From: Hyaloperonospora brassicae
Taxonomy: Eukaryota; Oomycota; Peronosporomycetes; Peronosporales; Peronosporaceae
DNA: 64,000 nt
Reading direction: 5' to 3'
Assembly (NCBI GenBank): GCA_947650285.1
Contig: CANTFL010001466.1
Coordinates: 1 to 64,000 of the forward strand
This document shows positions 11,714 through 22,235 of the stretch, piece after piece (within the stretch, counting starts at the first letter, position 1; every line of letters begins with the position of its first letter). The position numbers and the translations under genes are program-made. The notes under the pieces are model-generated. The model saw nothing but the letters and a program-made list of their open reading frames with translations. It made no database searches and was not told where the DNA came from.

Positions 11714-11964
11714 ATGAAGATCAAGATGCTGTACTTTGCGTCGGCGCGGGAGGACGTCGGTCTGCGCGAGGAGAGTGTCCAGCTGCCGGACGAGAGCAAC
11801 ACTACGCTCGCGTCACTGCGCCGTCTGCTGGTTGACAAGTACCCGCACGTTGCGTCCAGCATCGGCCGCATCACTTTCGCACTCATCTCGAGTACTCTGA
11901 CGACGACGTAGCGCTGACGGACGGAGACGAAGTGGCACCGATTCCTCCTATTAGTGGCGGGTAA
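11714..11964 (+). CDS. MOCS2A: Molybdopterin synthase small subunit (MOCS2A/MoaD-like), frameshifted
   Basis: MoaD-type sulfur carrier: its C-terminal thiocarboxylate donates sulfur during molybdopterin synthesis, with the MOCS2B large subunit as partner. The frame starts MKIKMLYFASAREDVG, the usual beta-grasp N-terminus (xVLYFAxAREx.G), and continues through LRRLLVDKYP to ITFAL near 11884. There the original frame runs into a TAG at 11909. The correct ending is present one frame over: EYSDDDVALTDGDEVA, then IPPISGG and stop at 11962-11964. The terminal Gly-Gly, essential for the thiocarboxylate, is intact. A single missing base between about 11884 and 11891 explains everything, since the span is 251 nt rather than 252; full length would be 83 aa, normal for the family. 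It may be a real mutation or an assembly error. It is convergent with PEX13, 200 bp away. Confidence 0.8.
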
Positions 11965-12163
11965 CGCTGACTGGATCTGACCAACAACGGAGACAGAGAC
12001 ATAACGGGGCACGAGAGCGAAAGAGACACGAGGAGCCATTAGCCGTAGAGGTATGCAGATAATCGGCCTAATCCATACCTTGTGCGACTTGTTTGTCCCA
12101 CCTGTGCAACCAAACGTCATCCACGAGGCTGTCTGCAACCACAGAGTCGGCAAACTATCTGCT

Positions 12164-13250
12164 TTACAAGTGCCGGACGCCCATCGTATGCTCGAAAATG
12201 TGCTCGAGGTCTCGATGGACGCTACTGGACGGCGGCGCGACCAGCAGCTTCTGGAGCGACGTCCTGGCACGCAGCCACCGCAGTCCCTTGTACAGCACTG
12301 CGAGTGTCGCCATGCTCAGAATGAACTGGAAGATACGCACTCGTCGACGTCGGCGACTTTTCTCCTCCTCTTCCGTCACGGGCGGCTCGCCATGTCGCGG
12401 GTGACCGGGTGGAAACACTGGCCGTGGAGCCAGCAGGGCAGCCACACCCGCGCACATGGCGCCAATGTGTTCCAGAAAGTGCACAGAACTCCCTGCAACA
12501 GACGCAGTGGTGACATGATGTCGAAGTCGGCACAACAGCAGCGTCCCGGTCTCAGTGTGAAGAAACTACAGTACAGCTGAGCGCTTTTGCCCCGCACCGA
12601 TACAAAAGTTGAGCGCCTCTGCGTTCATCCCCAGCAGTTCCGATATCTGACCGACAGAGCTCACGATCTGGTGGAAGCTCGAGAGCCAGCCCAGTCCACC
12701 ATCTCTTCCTCCTCCGTTCATCGGGTCCATGTGACTGCCGCCAAGGGAACTGCCGTACCCCATTCGGGACATGCCGCCGTACCCTCCATAACCGCCGCCT
12801 CCGAGCAGACCACTGCTGCCGTACGAGAGCGGGCCTCCAGTGTAACCCCCCGCGTACCCCTGCATGCCTCCGCCGTACCACGCGTTGCCATACCCCGTCC
12901 CATACATCGAGCCCAGTCCCGTTCCGTACCCCGTCGGTGCGCACCCCTAACGCGCCTCCATAGGGAGACGTGGGCCCAAGCGCTGAGGCTGCAGGCAGTC
13001 CGAACGGCGCAGCAGGTGACAACACGGAAACAGACGCGGCAGCACCTGCAGACGGGACGGACCCGACGGTCTCCGACGTCAGCAACTTGTCGTCGTCGTC
13101 TGCAGTGGCAGTAGAGAGCAGTACGTTGTGGGCACAGAAGCGACGAGCAGACGACAAGAGAGACGAGCAGTCAGTCAGTCAGTCAGTCACGCCGCGGCGC
13201 ACCGCCAGTCTGCTGTGTTCTTCTTAGCGGGTTCTCCCAGGGCTTGACGG
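12164..13250 (-). CDS. PEX13: Peroxin 13 (peroxisomal matrix-protein import), N-terminus unresolved
   Basis: PEX13 is a peroxisomal membrane docking protein that binds PEX14 and receptor PEX5. The sequence shows the hallmark N-terminal KPWE (minus strand near 13225), a Gly/Tyr/Met-rich zone (YGTGYG, GGGYGGYGGM) at about 12690-12920, then the conserved helical region (SSFHQIVSSVGQISELLGMN, then FCIG). It is spliced to SSVHFLEHIGAM and a final hydrophobic segment (IFQFILSMATLAVLYKGL). Suggested exons: about 13250-13203, 13099-12598, 12492-12164; introns 13202-13100 and 12597-12493 have GT-AG ends and keep phase. There are two problems. No ATG precedes the KPWE frame before an upstream stop. The frame also changes near 12945 (PYGGALG in one frame, PTGYGTGLGSMYG in the next, which has a stop upstream). 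No SH3 domain is seen. Identity is firm; integrity is not. Confidence 0.75.
13170..13190. repeat. GTCA microsatellite
   Basis: Five tandem GTCA-type units inside the proposed first intron of PEX13. Confidence 0.8.
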
Positions 13251-13693
13251 GCAGGAGAGCAGGGGGTACGGGGTACGGGGTACACTGCGACGCGTTCTAC
13301 TGCGTAATCACGTCACGAGGAGGATGGAGGCGAACGATAGGGACAGAAAAGAGCGACAGAGAATACGACGATAGTGACGACAGTGGACGCCGAGCGACTG
13401 CAGTGGGTGCGGGCAACAACACACACCTACGTTTTTGTTTTAAACACTTTTGTAGTTCAACATGAGTTGCGTTGGACTTTTCGGGATCAATTGTGAGCGC
13501 GGAGGGTGAAGCAATAGACGGGCGGAGCAGATGACGGTAGAGCTTGTCGTGCTGCTACCAACAAGCTGCAAAACATACGGCACTTTACGGATTCCACCCG
13601 ACGCGAGTTCCTGATGTGTGAGTTCCAAGCGACCAAGGACACAACCACCTCATACTCTGTTTCCGGCACCATTTGGAGTATCATCCACTGAGG
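13251..13693. other. Intergenic, no gene seen
   Basis: Lies between the 5' end of PEX13 (minus) and the 3' end of the WW-HsdR gene (minus). It holds only short open frames without features. A GGGTAC triplication (GGGGTACGGGGTACGGGGTAC) sits at 13263-13283, next to the PEX13 start region. Confidence 0.5.
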
Positions 13694-16480
13694 CTAATCG
13701 CTCTGCCACGATGCAGCAATGTTTCTGTGCATCATAGCGATCTGCACCGACAGAAGTGGTCGGCCTTCCACACACTGTTCCTCCTTACACTCAATCTTGA
13801 GCTCCTCGTTGGCCTGTATCGCTTCTGCTACGTCGAACGAATCGACAGACTGGTTGTTACGCGCCGATGTTGTCAACAGGAGAGCTTCAAAGCGTTCTAG
13901 CTCCCCAAACTGCCGTAAGCACGATGTCGTTTCTGTCAGCTTGCTCCCACACTCCAGGCGGTCCTGCGTGTACACGAGTACACACATGTACGCGTTAAAG
14001 CTTCGAAGCACCGACAAGCAACGGTTGTGCAAAGCGAGAACTTACCAACAACGATTGCGGGTACAGAGACCCTGAGAAGGACCTGTCGTGCTTTTGCACC
14101 CGAGCCTGCATCTTGGTCTTGACTTCATCAAGAGACAACCTGACGTCTTCCGCCACAGCAACGACGTGACGCTCAATCTCTTTCTTCAGCTCATCAAGCA
14201 CAGAAGAGCTGCAGCACGAGCAACAACGTCACAATCGAAACCACACGGTCTTGCGTCCATACTAGACGTACCGGAACGGAGAAACCAAATCGAAATAGCT
14301 CGCACATCCTGCTTGCTCTAGTCTTTTTAGCGCCAACACACCACCACGAAGCGCATCGAGCACTTGTTGAAAGGCATCGCGCTCTAATGGTAAAACGCGT
14401 TCCGATACAAAGGCGCATGGATCCTCGATTTTGACCGGTGTCGAGCACAGCTCCTGGAAGTGGTCGCACAAAACGACGATGGCGGTCGCCAGGTCGTGTC
14501 GCTCAGCTGCCTTGTCAATCACATCAGCCGATCTCGGCACCTTCGCTTCTCTCCAGAAATCTGCGAAGCTCCGTCGCACTTGTGCCGCATGGTTTGCAAA
14601 GTCCAAGACACGAACTTTGCGCTTGTTCTTGTGACGGCGATTCAAACGACTGAGAAGCTGAACTGTATGTGCGCTAGAACGCAAGTAACGATCGACGTAC
14701 ATGCATGCGAGCAAAGGCTCGTTGTAGCCCGTGTCCAGCTTGTCACAGACAATGATGATGTCGCTGATAGATAGTGTCACGCTACGACTGTTCAACGTCT
14801 GTTCCGTTACGAGCTTTGAAGTTCCGTCTTCACCGTCCATCGTTACAGTACCACTGAAAGCAGCGAAACAAATCCAACCGAGATTTCTTGCGGCAACGAA
14901 CCGCGTCAGGAGCGTGTGGTACCGCGTGACGTCATGGCGACTCCGCACCACAATCATGCACTTCACTTTCGGGTGTTCTCGTTCCACGGCCTCGAAATCC
15001 GTCATCATTAGAAGCGCCTTGGCCTTGAGAACAGCTATGTCATCACTTGCACGATCCATGATATAACGCCTAGCACCACGATGCGTTCGTAGCAAGTCGT
15101 GGACTGACTTCGAAAACACGGAGGTTTCGAGTTCACAGCGTATGCACGTGTAGTCTTCCAGTACATTCATGATGCGTCCGTCTGCTATAGCTTGTGCGAT
15201 CGAATAGCAGTGAAAAGGGCGAAGATAGCCGTCATCTGTTCGGCACCCAAACAACTCGAGCGCATCGGCGTTTGGCGTTGCTGTGAAACCAACAAACTAC
15301 AGCTGCACGTCAAGTTCGTCGTCACTATCAATGCCATTGGATCATAGAGACACGTTAGGCTTACCGTGAGCCGCGCGTGGCTGCCTTTTCCAGCGCTCAT
15401 CACTTTATCAATAGCGTCTCGTGTCGACGACGTATGCGATCGATGTGCTTCATCTGTGATGATTGCAACGCGCTGATACTTATCCTTGTGTTCCTCTTTA
15501 GTCGTGACAGGTCTGGCCAAGCTTCGATGCAGCAACCTCGTCACGAGCACATCATCTTTTACCAGCAACGCCATCTTTTGTGTCGTCGTAATGATCACTC
15601 GTTGAAGACGTAGCTGCTGTTCATGTTTTTGTTGCTGGTGCTGTTGCTGCTTCTGCAGTTGCTGGGTCGGTGAATCGAGCACTGCAGCCAAGTGGTCAAT
15701 ACTCAAAGCCCGAAATACATCAAACACTCCGTTCTGACGCAAGTACCGCTCCACAGCGTCGCCCACCTGCTCGTTCAACTTGACTCGGTCCAGCATGACC
15801 ACAACAGTGTGAAACTGCACACCTTGAGCGTCCTTGGCCGACAGGAGCTGATGGGCCAGCGCTGCAATGGTCAGTGTTTTGCCGGCGCCTGTGCTATGTT
15901 GCACTAAGAACCGCCAGCTCTCTCGTCCCGTCACTTGTTCCCAGTTGGATCTCTCTGTTTTTTGTGTCTCGATCGCAAGAACAGCCGACTTGACGGCGGT
16001 CACTTGGTGCGGCCACGGCGTGAACAGAGACGCCGAGCGGTTCGATTTGCTGCTGTTTATTTGGCTCAGTAAACTGCCTCCAACGCGCATAGACGCCCGA
16101 ATGATAGTGTCCAGAACATGCTCTCGTAACGTCTGGTGCTCATCTTCGGTCTGTTGCTCTTCTTCTGTCGGTTGCTCGTCTTCTGTCTGTTGCTCTTCGT
16201 TCGTATGATCCTGTACGTGCTCTAGTCTTGTGTGATCCCGCACGTGCTCTTGTTCTGTCCGGTCCAGTACATGCTCTTGTTTCGTATGCTGCTCTCCAAG
16301 TGTCGGCTCGGTGCGATCGACGGGTTCGTCGCGCTTGAGACGCTTGGGAGAGCTCTGGATCGATGCAGGTGCAGGACGAATCCATTGTGTCATGTGCGTG
16401 AGTTCGTGGTAGTAATAGACCTTTCTCTTCGACCGAGAGACGCGCACTACCCAATGCGGAGGCAGCGGCGACGGCGTCAT
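13694..16480 (-). CDS. WW domain fused to a Type I restriction enzyme HsdR-like SF2 helicase/translocase
   Basis: Exons 16480-15365, 15296-14272, 14208-14046 and 13963-13694 (introns of 69, 63 and 82 nt, all GT-AG) join in frame to 857 aa from an ATG at 16480. Residues 5-36 are a WW domain (W10, YYYH at 22-25, W33, P36), which binds proline-rich ligands. A charged repeat zone follows (EHVLDRTEQEHVRDHT-like and EEQQTEDEQ-like units, about 60-125). From about 150 there is a helicase core: Walker A STGAGKT 196-202, DEAHRS from 343, motif III FVGFTATP 373-380 created exactly at the first splice, then DDGYLRPFHCYSIAQAIADG, and later IIIVCDKLDTGYNEPLL and QLLSRLNRRHK (motif VI). DEAHRS and the YSIxxAIxDG block are typical of HsdR, the ATP-dependent translocating subunit of Type I restriction systems. 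The N-terminal nuclease domain normally preceding the HsdR helicase is not seen; the WW and repeat region takes its place. The cellular role is unknown. Likely an old transfer from bacteria, since it is intron-bearing. Confidence 0.85.
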
Positions 16481-16909
16481 CTGGTGAAAAGGAGCGTTTC
16501 AATTGACAAAAGCGGCATATGTGGCTGAGTCGGTCTATGTCTGTGGTGTGAAAAAGAGATTTTTTTTCTGTCTCGTGGACAATCAACGCAACGTGTAGCA
16601 TTAGACGCACAAAGTTAGATGACAAAAAAAGGATAGGGCAGAGGTTGTGACAGGGCGTTTCGCTGTCCCGGATAGTGGACCGGAGTTGGATACAAGGGAG
16701 GAGTCGTAATGTGGTCGTGGAGGGTGCAACAACACATTGCTCGTAAGATATCGCCCTATGTTAAGAGTATAGAGACGTACGCAAATTTCAAAATCAGAGA
16801 CGCATTCCTTGCGCCGATGAAGAATCAAATGAAAGACATACCTGGGTGCCAGCGTCTATATCTAGCTAGGACATCTTGGGAAGAACTGCAACCATCGCTT
16901 AAGCTTCGT
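16481..16909. other. Upstream region of the WW-HsdR gene
   Basis: The presumed promoter of the minus-strand gene lies here. A 69-codon plus-strand frame (16709-16918) has no recognised domain and runs into the dispersed repeat. Confidence 0.4.
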
Positions 16910-17020
16910 CAAATTTAATAAAGCGCAGTGGGCACTAGTCGTTTGATGCGCAAAGCTTTCTTGTAGGCATGCAAGTATCCGTCAGGGATTGAAACACGTG
17001 CGTATCATCGCCATTAATAC
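16910..17020 (-). repeat. Unclassified dispersed repeat, copy 1, left part (split by Copia insertion)
   Basis: Matches the reverse complement of 39796-39910. Shared blocks include ATGCGCAAAGCTTTCTTGT and CACGTGCGTATCATCGCCAT. The match ends exactly at the Copia LTR and resumes after it at 22236. Strand is given arbitrarily relative to copy 2. Confidence 0.85.
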
Positions 17021-17379
17021 TGTAAGAATGTAGTGATGCACTTGTTGCAAAGGGGTAGAAGTGAAAGTGAATTGTATTGTGTGTTAAAACTATCTTCTTC
17101 AACACTACGATATGTATGACCAGAAACAGAAACTACAACTTGACCATGTCAAGTTGCATATGGTGTCCGTCTCTCCCCGTCCCATGTGACACCCTGTCAC
17201 TTGACTTCCGTCTCTCTTCGTCCCATGTGTTGTCCTGTAACATGACGACCGTGTCCCCAGTCCCATCTGTCATTATGACACATTATAAATCAATCAGGTG
17301 AGGTCGGGCTTACCTGTACCAGGTCTTGCCCTTGACCTGCAACACCTTCTTGACTTGTCGGAAAGAGTATATTCTAACA
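17021..17379 (-). repeat. Copia 3' LTR
   Basis: On the minus strand it begins TGTTAGAATA and ends CATTCTTACA. It differs from the other LTR by scattered substitutions and a 2-bp length change near the TATA-rich end. Confidence 0.9.
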
Positions 17380-19109
17380 CTCCTCCTCGACGTCATCCTG
17401 AATGTTCTTCAGCTTGAACATCCCGCGCAAGTACACAATTCTCGGCGCTGGCAGTGCCTTCGTCAATAGGTCTGCAATCATGTCTTCAGTCTTGACATAA
17501 CTTGGCTTGACTATCTTGGCTTGAGCGTAGTGGCAGATGAACTTGAAACGAATGTCAACGTGCTTCGCGCTTGACGTACTCTTCTCGCAGTCCAATTGTT
17601 TAATCGCGGCTTGGTTGTCCATCCACATTGACATGGGTTCGACGGCCTTCATGTCCATCTCACCGAATAGTTCATTCAGTCCCAGTAGCTCGCGTCCTGC
17701 ATGCGATGCCGCAATGAACTCATCTTCCATGGTGCTTAAAAAGACACCAGTCTGCTTCTTGCACGCCCATGAAATCACTGCTCTATCGATCGTCAACGCA
17801 CATCCTGAGATCGACTTTCGGTCCGATTTGTCGGCTGCAAAATCCGCGTCGCTCCAGCACTCGATCTTGATCGGGTCCATTTGTTTGCTTGAGCTGTTAA
17901 TGAACAACTTCAATGTCTTCGTTCCCTTCAAATACCTTGCAATGCGCTTGGTCATCTTCCAGTCCTTCACACTTGGTTTGTGTGTCTGCCATGTCGCGCG
18001 ATGTACCGAAAATCTGATGTCCGGTCGTGCGTAGCGCGCAATCCAAAGCAGACTCCCGACGAGTGACTGGAATGCCTTGACACTCGCATGTCCGACTTCA
18101 ACTGCCGTAGCCAATATATCCGTAGATTCAGGGTCCACTTCATTGCATTCGTCGTTGATAGGGGCTCATACACTATTCGCCGACTCCAGGCCATGGTCCT
18201 TCAGCAGCACGTCTATCATCACCTCTTGATCCAGCATGTACCCGCACTTGTCATCCAGTATAATCCTTAAACCCAGGAATTTGTTGACGACTCCGAGGTC
18301 CTTGATCTCGAGGGACACCATGCTCTTAAAAACTGTTCCACGGCTATGCTTGAAGGTCCTGTGACCAAAAGGTCGTCGACGTAAACCCCGACAATCGTGA
18401 TGGCCTAGTCGATCTTCTCGACGTATAGGCACATGTCCGTTGTGCATTGGCTGAAACCGAGCTCAACCAACTTCGAGTGCAACAATTGACCCTACAGTCG
18501 TCCAGCTTGCTTTAAACCGTATAAGGATTTCTTCAAAAGCAAGGCAAGGTGTTTCGGGTGCTTGACTCCGTGTTCATCCAAAATTTCTTTGCTCACTTGC
18601 ATCCCGCTTGGCACTTTCATGTAAATGTCGAGGTCCTCTTCTTTTTTTGCCTTGACATAGGCGTTGGTAACGTCACCGTGACGCGCTGGTACGTTCCATC
18701 GACGTGACAGCACCAAAATGACCTTGACGGTGCCAATTTCCATGACAGCAGCGAAAGTCAGTTTATAGTCGATTCCAAATAGTTGCTCATTTCCACAAAC
18801 CACCATCCTAGCCTTGTACCGCTCCACATTTCCATCGGCGTCGGTTTTCGTCTTGAACACCCACTTGTTGTGCAGGACGTGCGACTTTTCGGGTGGTACC
18901 ACCACTGTCCACACTCCATTTGACTCCAATGCAGTCAGTTCTTCTGTCATCGCCACGTGCCACTTTTCCTTTGACGGACTTCGCACAGCCTCACCATAGT
19001 TCCTTGGGTCTGGCTCGCTCACGATGTTGACAGTGTCTTGGACTTTTGTGCCCTTGCTTTCGTCATCATCATTCGGTTCACCCAGTTTCTTGCTGACGGA
19101 CCTTGTCAC
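17380..19109 (-). pseudogene. Copia reverse transcriptase and RNase H
   Basis: The RT start is readable at 19109-18492 (NGVWTVV, HNKWVFKTK, ERYKARMVVCG, RHGDVTNAYVKA, LKKSLYGLKQAGR). The catalytic YVDD lies in the next piece (GVYVDDLLVTG near 18380). RNase H and the connection region follow at 18138-17374 (SLLWIARYARPDI, YLKGT, WSDADFAADKSDRKSISG, STMEDEFIAASHAGRE, DNQAAIKQL). Frame breaks near 18490, 18400 and 18165 separate the pieces. Confidence 0.88.
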
Positions 19110-20600
19110 ATGTCAATCACGTGTCCATCTGGTCGAACGAGTCTTTGCTGGAAGTTCGTCGTGATCATCTTGAGACTCCTCCTTACCTTCAGCATTATCG
19201 GGATCTTCTATTGGACTCCCGTCTTGTATGATGTTCAGAGTCTCAATGTTTTGTACATATTGCGTGGCCACGACGACTTGATCCTTTGGCAAGTAGATGC
19301 GATATCCCTTTGTCTCATCGTTCTTGCCAATGATGATTGCCGCTTTTCCACGTAAACCCATCGATTTGTTGTCCGTGTGCAATTGAGCTGTGCACGTCGA
19401 ACCAAATACCGCGATGTCACTGAGATCGGGTTTCTTCATGGTAAGCACCTCGATCGGTGAGACTCCACCGTCGTTTGCTTTCGTCGGACTTCGGTTGAGT
19501 ATGTAAGTTGCATACTCAGCTGCATCGCCTCAAAACTATAAAGGTAGTCCGCTCGCAAACACCATGCTTCGCACCATGTTCATAATCGTGCAATGCATCC
19601 TTTCGGCTTTGCCATTGCTGGCCTAGTTATTACGCTCGCTGATCTGGCGAGCGACACCAGTGTCTTTGCAGAATACATCCAGAGGTTTGTACTCGCCCCC
19701 GCCGTCCGTGCGCAAAACGTGGATCCGGCAATTGAAGCGTCGCTAAAAAAAGGACAGGAAATGCATGAAATTCATCGCTGCAACATCCTTAGTTTTCGCC
19801 AAGAATACCCGGCAGTAGTTAGACTGATGATCAACAAAGCTGATTAGGTACCTGTTCCCGAGCCGATCGCGAGGAGTCATGGGACTTTTGAGATCAGAAC
19901 AGATGACTCCTCCTATCACTTCGATTGGCTAATTCGCCCCACTTTCTTTGCGAGATTGTCGGTTCTTTGTCTGCTTGCCTTGTGCGCAGGCCAAACAGCT
20001 AACACGCTTAGTGTCGGTTAGTTTGATATCTGAAGTGGGGTACGGGACATCTTGATGATAGTGCCGTAACAAAGGTGGCATAAACGCCTATAATACTGTA
20101 GCAAGCTTCCTTGTTGAACGTTTGACTTATGTCCATGTTCATCACCATTCACGATCGCCATGACCGCCTCCAGTGGTGAGCTAGAAACACAAAAGTTGTT
20201 TGGAGAAATGTCATCGTGAAACTTCACAAATAACAAATCGTTGATGCGATCGACATCCATGATGGGTGCTCCACCAGGATTAGAGAACAAAACACGCCTC
20301 CCTTCACGATATTCAAGCACTCATCCCTTATTTTCCAACTTGCCGAAGGAAATGATGTTACGCCCCATATTAGAAGCGTATTGGACATCGAGAAGTCGGA
20401 TGATCTTAGTCAACCCAAGTGTTTTAACCCGAATCATTGCACTACCTTTTTTCGTGATCCGAAGAGGTCTTCCATCAGACGCCGCGGTGAAGCATTCGTG
20501 ATCGCAATCAACCACATCTTCCAGTAGGCTCAAGTCATTAAATAAATGACGGCCTGACCCACCGTCCAGCACCCAGTTAGCCGCAGCTTGAGTCTGGTCG
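19110..20600 (-). pseudogene. Copia protease and integrase remnants
   Basis: The aspartic protease region is at 20572-20321 (WVLDGGSGRHL in place of the usual D-S-G catalytic triad, ISFGKL at its end). Integrase traces follow: an HLCYGTI and CLACAQGKQTK zinc-finger zone (about 20090-19990), a DLKSPM core start, and a C-terminal piece at 19448-19113 (AVFGSTCTAQL, LRGKAAIIIG, GYRIYLP). Stops interrupt throughout. Confidence 0.8.
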
Positions 20601-21874
20601 TCGTCCGCAACTTGGACTGTGAGGACGAAATCTGCATCTTATTTTTCCTTCGATCTCTTAGTGCACGATGCCTTCAGGTGTCCTGTGTTTTCACAAAGGT
20701 AGCACCTTCTTTGACCTTGGTCTTCGCGCCATTTTTGACCGACCCAACCTACGTGACGTTCTTGGTAGACAAAACAACATTCATCACATCACGACCGAAC
20801 TGCCTTACACGGATGTCTATCTCCGTCTATCGTGCGAACTGTGCCAGCTCTTCAGCTTGTCGCAAGTAGTCCACCCTGTGCAAATACAAACGAGATAGCA
20901 TCGTCGTGCGCATCGTCGGGTCTGCGTAAAGAACAATGTTGTCCAAAACTAGATTGTCCGCGCCTCCGCAGGCGTCACTCACAGCAGTGAGATACAAGAA
21001 GTGTTCCGTCCAATTTCGATGCGACGACTTGGCTGCCGTAAACAACTTCATACTCTGGGCAGGTTTTATCTTGGTGTTAAAGGTCTAGAGCAACCTTTGC
21101 ATTGCATTCTCCAAGGTTGGACTCTCAGACCACCAAGTCTCCACCTACCGGCGGTAATATTTCTGCGCCGTCCCGGCTAGGTGTTGCCCGAGCACATCAA
21201 CCTTGATGTCTTCAGGCCAGACGAAACCACACGCGCGCTCGGAGAAACCAACTTGGCGTACGAACTCCTTGCCCAACTCTAGGAAACCACTACCAATACC
21301 ATGGTAGATTTCCTTACCGTCAAATGGTTGTAACGCCAGATTGCGCTGACGACCGTCAGGCGCACCCATGGGTACCTGACCTTGTTGAAAAAACATCGGA
21401 CCAGGTGCACCCGCACCTGGGTACGGTGCCCTGCACCCCGGGTGCTTGTTCCGCATTCATCACATAGTCACCACGGTCCTGAGCCGGTGGATCGACTATA
21501 TTCTCAGCAAAAACTGGTCGTCGAGCACCAAAGTAAGTGCCTGGCGAGACATTCGTTGATCGCTTGGAAGGAAGAGTATGCTCCAAAGCCTGGAGGTTAA
21601 TACCCTGCCCTGCTCCCAAGGCCTAACCACAGATGCTTGACTCTGAAGAGTCCTTCCGCTGTCGGTCGACTTGTTTGGACTGTAAGTATTCCATCCTGCA
21701 CATTCGCTCCGACAAATCACCGAGCATGACGAGCATCTTGTCCAGTGCCGCGGCCGCGGGTACTGCCGACTTTTTTCCAGCTGGTGATCAATGGTCTTCT
21801 TTTGACCATCGACCACCACAGCGGGTGTGGCTCCGCGAGCCGCGCCGCCAACACGTTCCGTTGGTCTCATAACC
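20601..21874 (-). pseudogene. Copia gag region, decayed
   Basis: Minus-strand pieces at 21456-21145 (LQPFDGKEIYHGIGSGFLELG, LGQHLAGTAQKYYRR) and 21051-20827 read like Copia gag (polymer-building helical protein). Stops and frame changes interrupt it. The start at about 21870 lies directly next to the 5' LTR. Confidence 0.7.
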
Positions 21875-22235
21875 TGTAAAAATGTAGTGATGCACTTGTT
21901 GCAAAGGGGTAGAAGTAAAAGTGAAATGTATTGTGTGTTAAAACTATCTTCTTCAATACTACGATATGTATGACCAGAAACAGAAACTACAACTTGACCA
22001 TGTCAAGTTGCATATGGTGTCCGTCTCTCCCCGTCCCATGTGACATCCTGTCACTTGACGTCCGTCTCTCTTCGTCCCATGTGTTGTCCTGTCACATGAA
22101 GACCGTGTCCCCAGTCCCATCTGTCATTATGACACATTATAAATCAATCAGGTGAGGTCGGGCTTACCTGTACCAGGTCTTGCACTTGACCTGCAACACC
22201 TTCTTGACTTGTCAGAAAGAGTATATATATTAACA
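21875..22235 (-). repeat. Copia 5' LTR
   Basis: Same sequence as 17021-17379 with few differences. It is followed outward by the AATAC target duplication. Confidence 0.9.

Larger units (their letters stand above)
17021..22235 (-). mobile_element. Ty1/Copia retrotransposon, structurally complete but coding-dead, with 5-bp TSD
   Basis: Two LTRs (17021-17379 and 21875-22235), 359 and 361 bp and nearly identical, flank a minus-strand gag-pol. Immediate flanks carry the same 5 bases AATAC (17016-17020 and 22236-22240), the expected target duplication. A purine tract (GAGGAGGAGTG on the minus strand, 17380-17390) precedes the 3' LTR. Domain order on the minus strand is gag, aspartic protease, integrase, RT, RNase H, which is Copia order. 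Many stops and frame changes make it non-autonomous now, but the LTR similarity says the insertion is fairly recent. Confidence 0.93.

Noticed and set aside
12552..13157. Arg/Trp-rich second half of the 201-codon minus-strand frame
   Set aside because: After GGALG this frame leaves the PEX13 protein; the true continuation is the neighbouring Gly/Tyr-rich frame.
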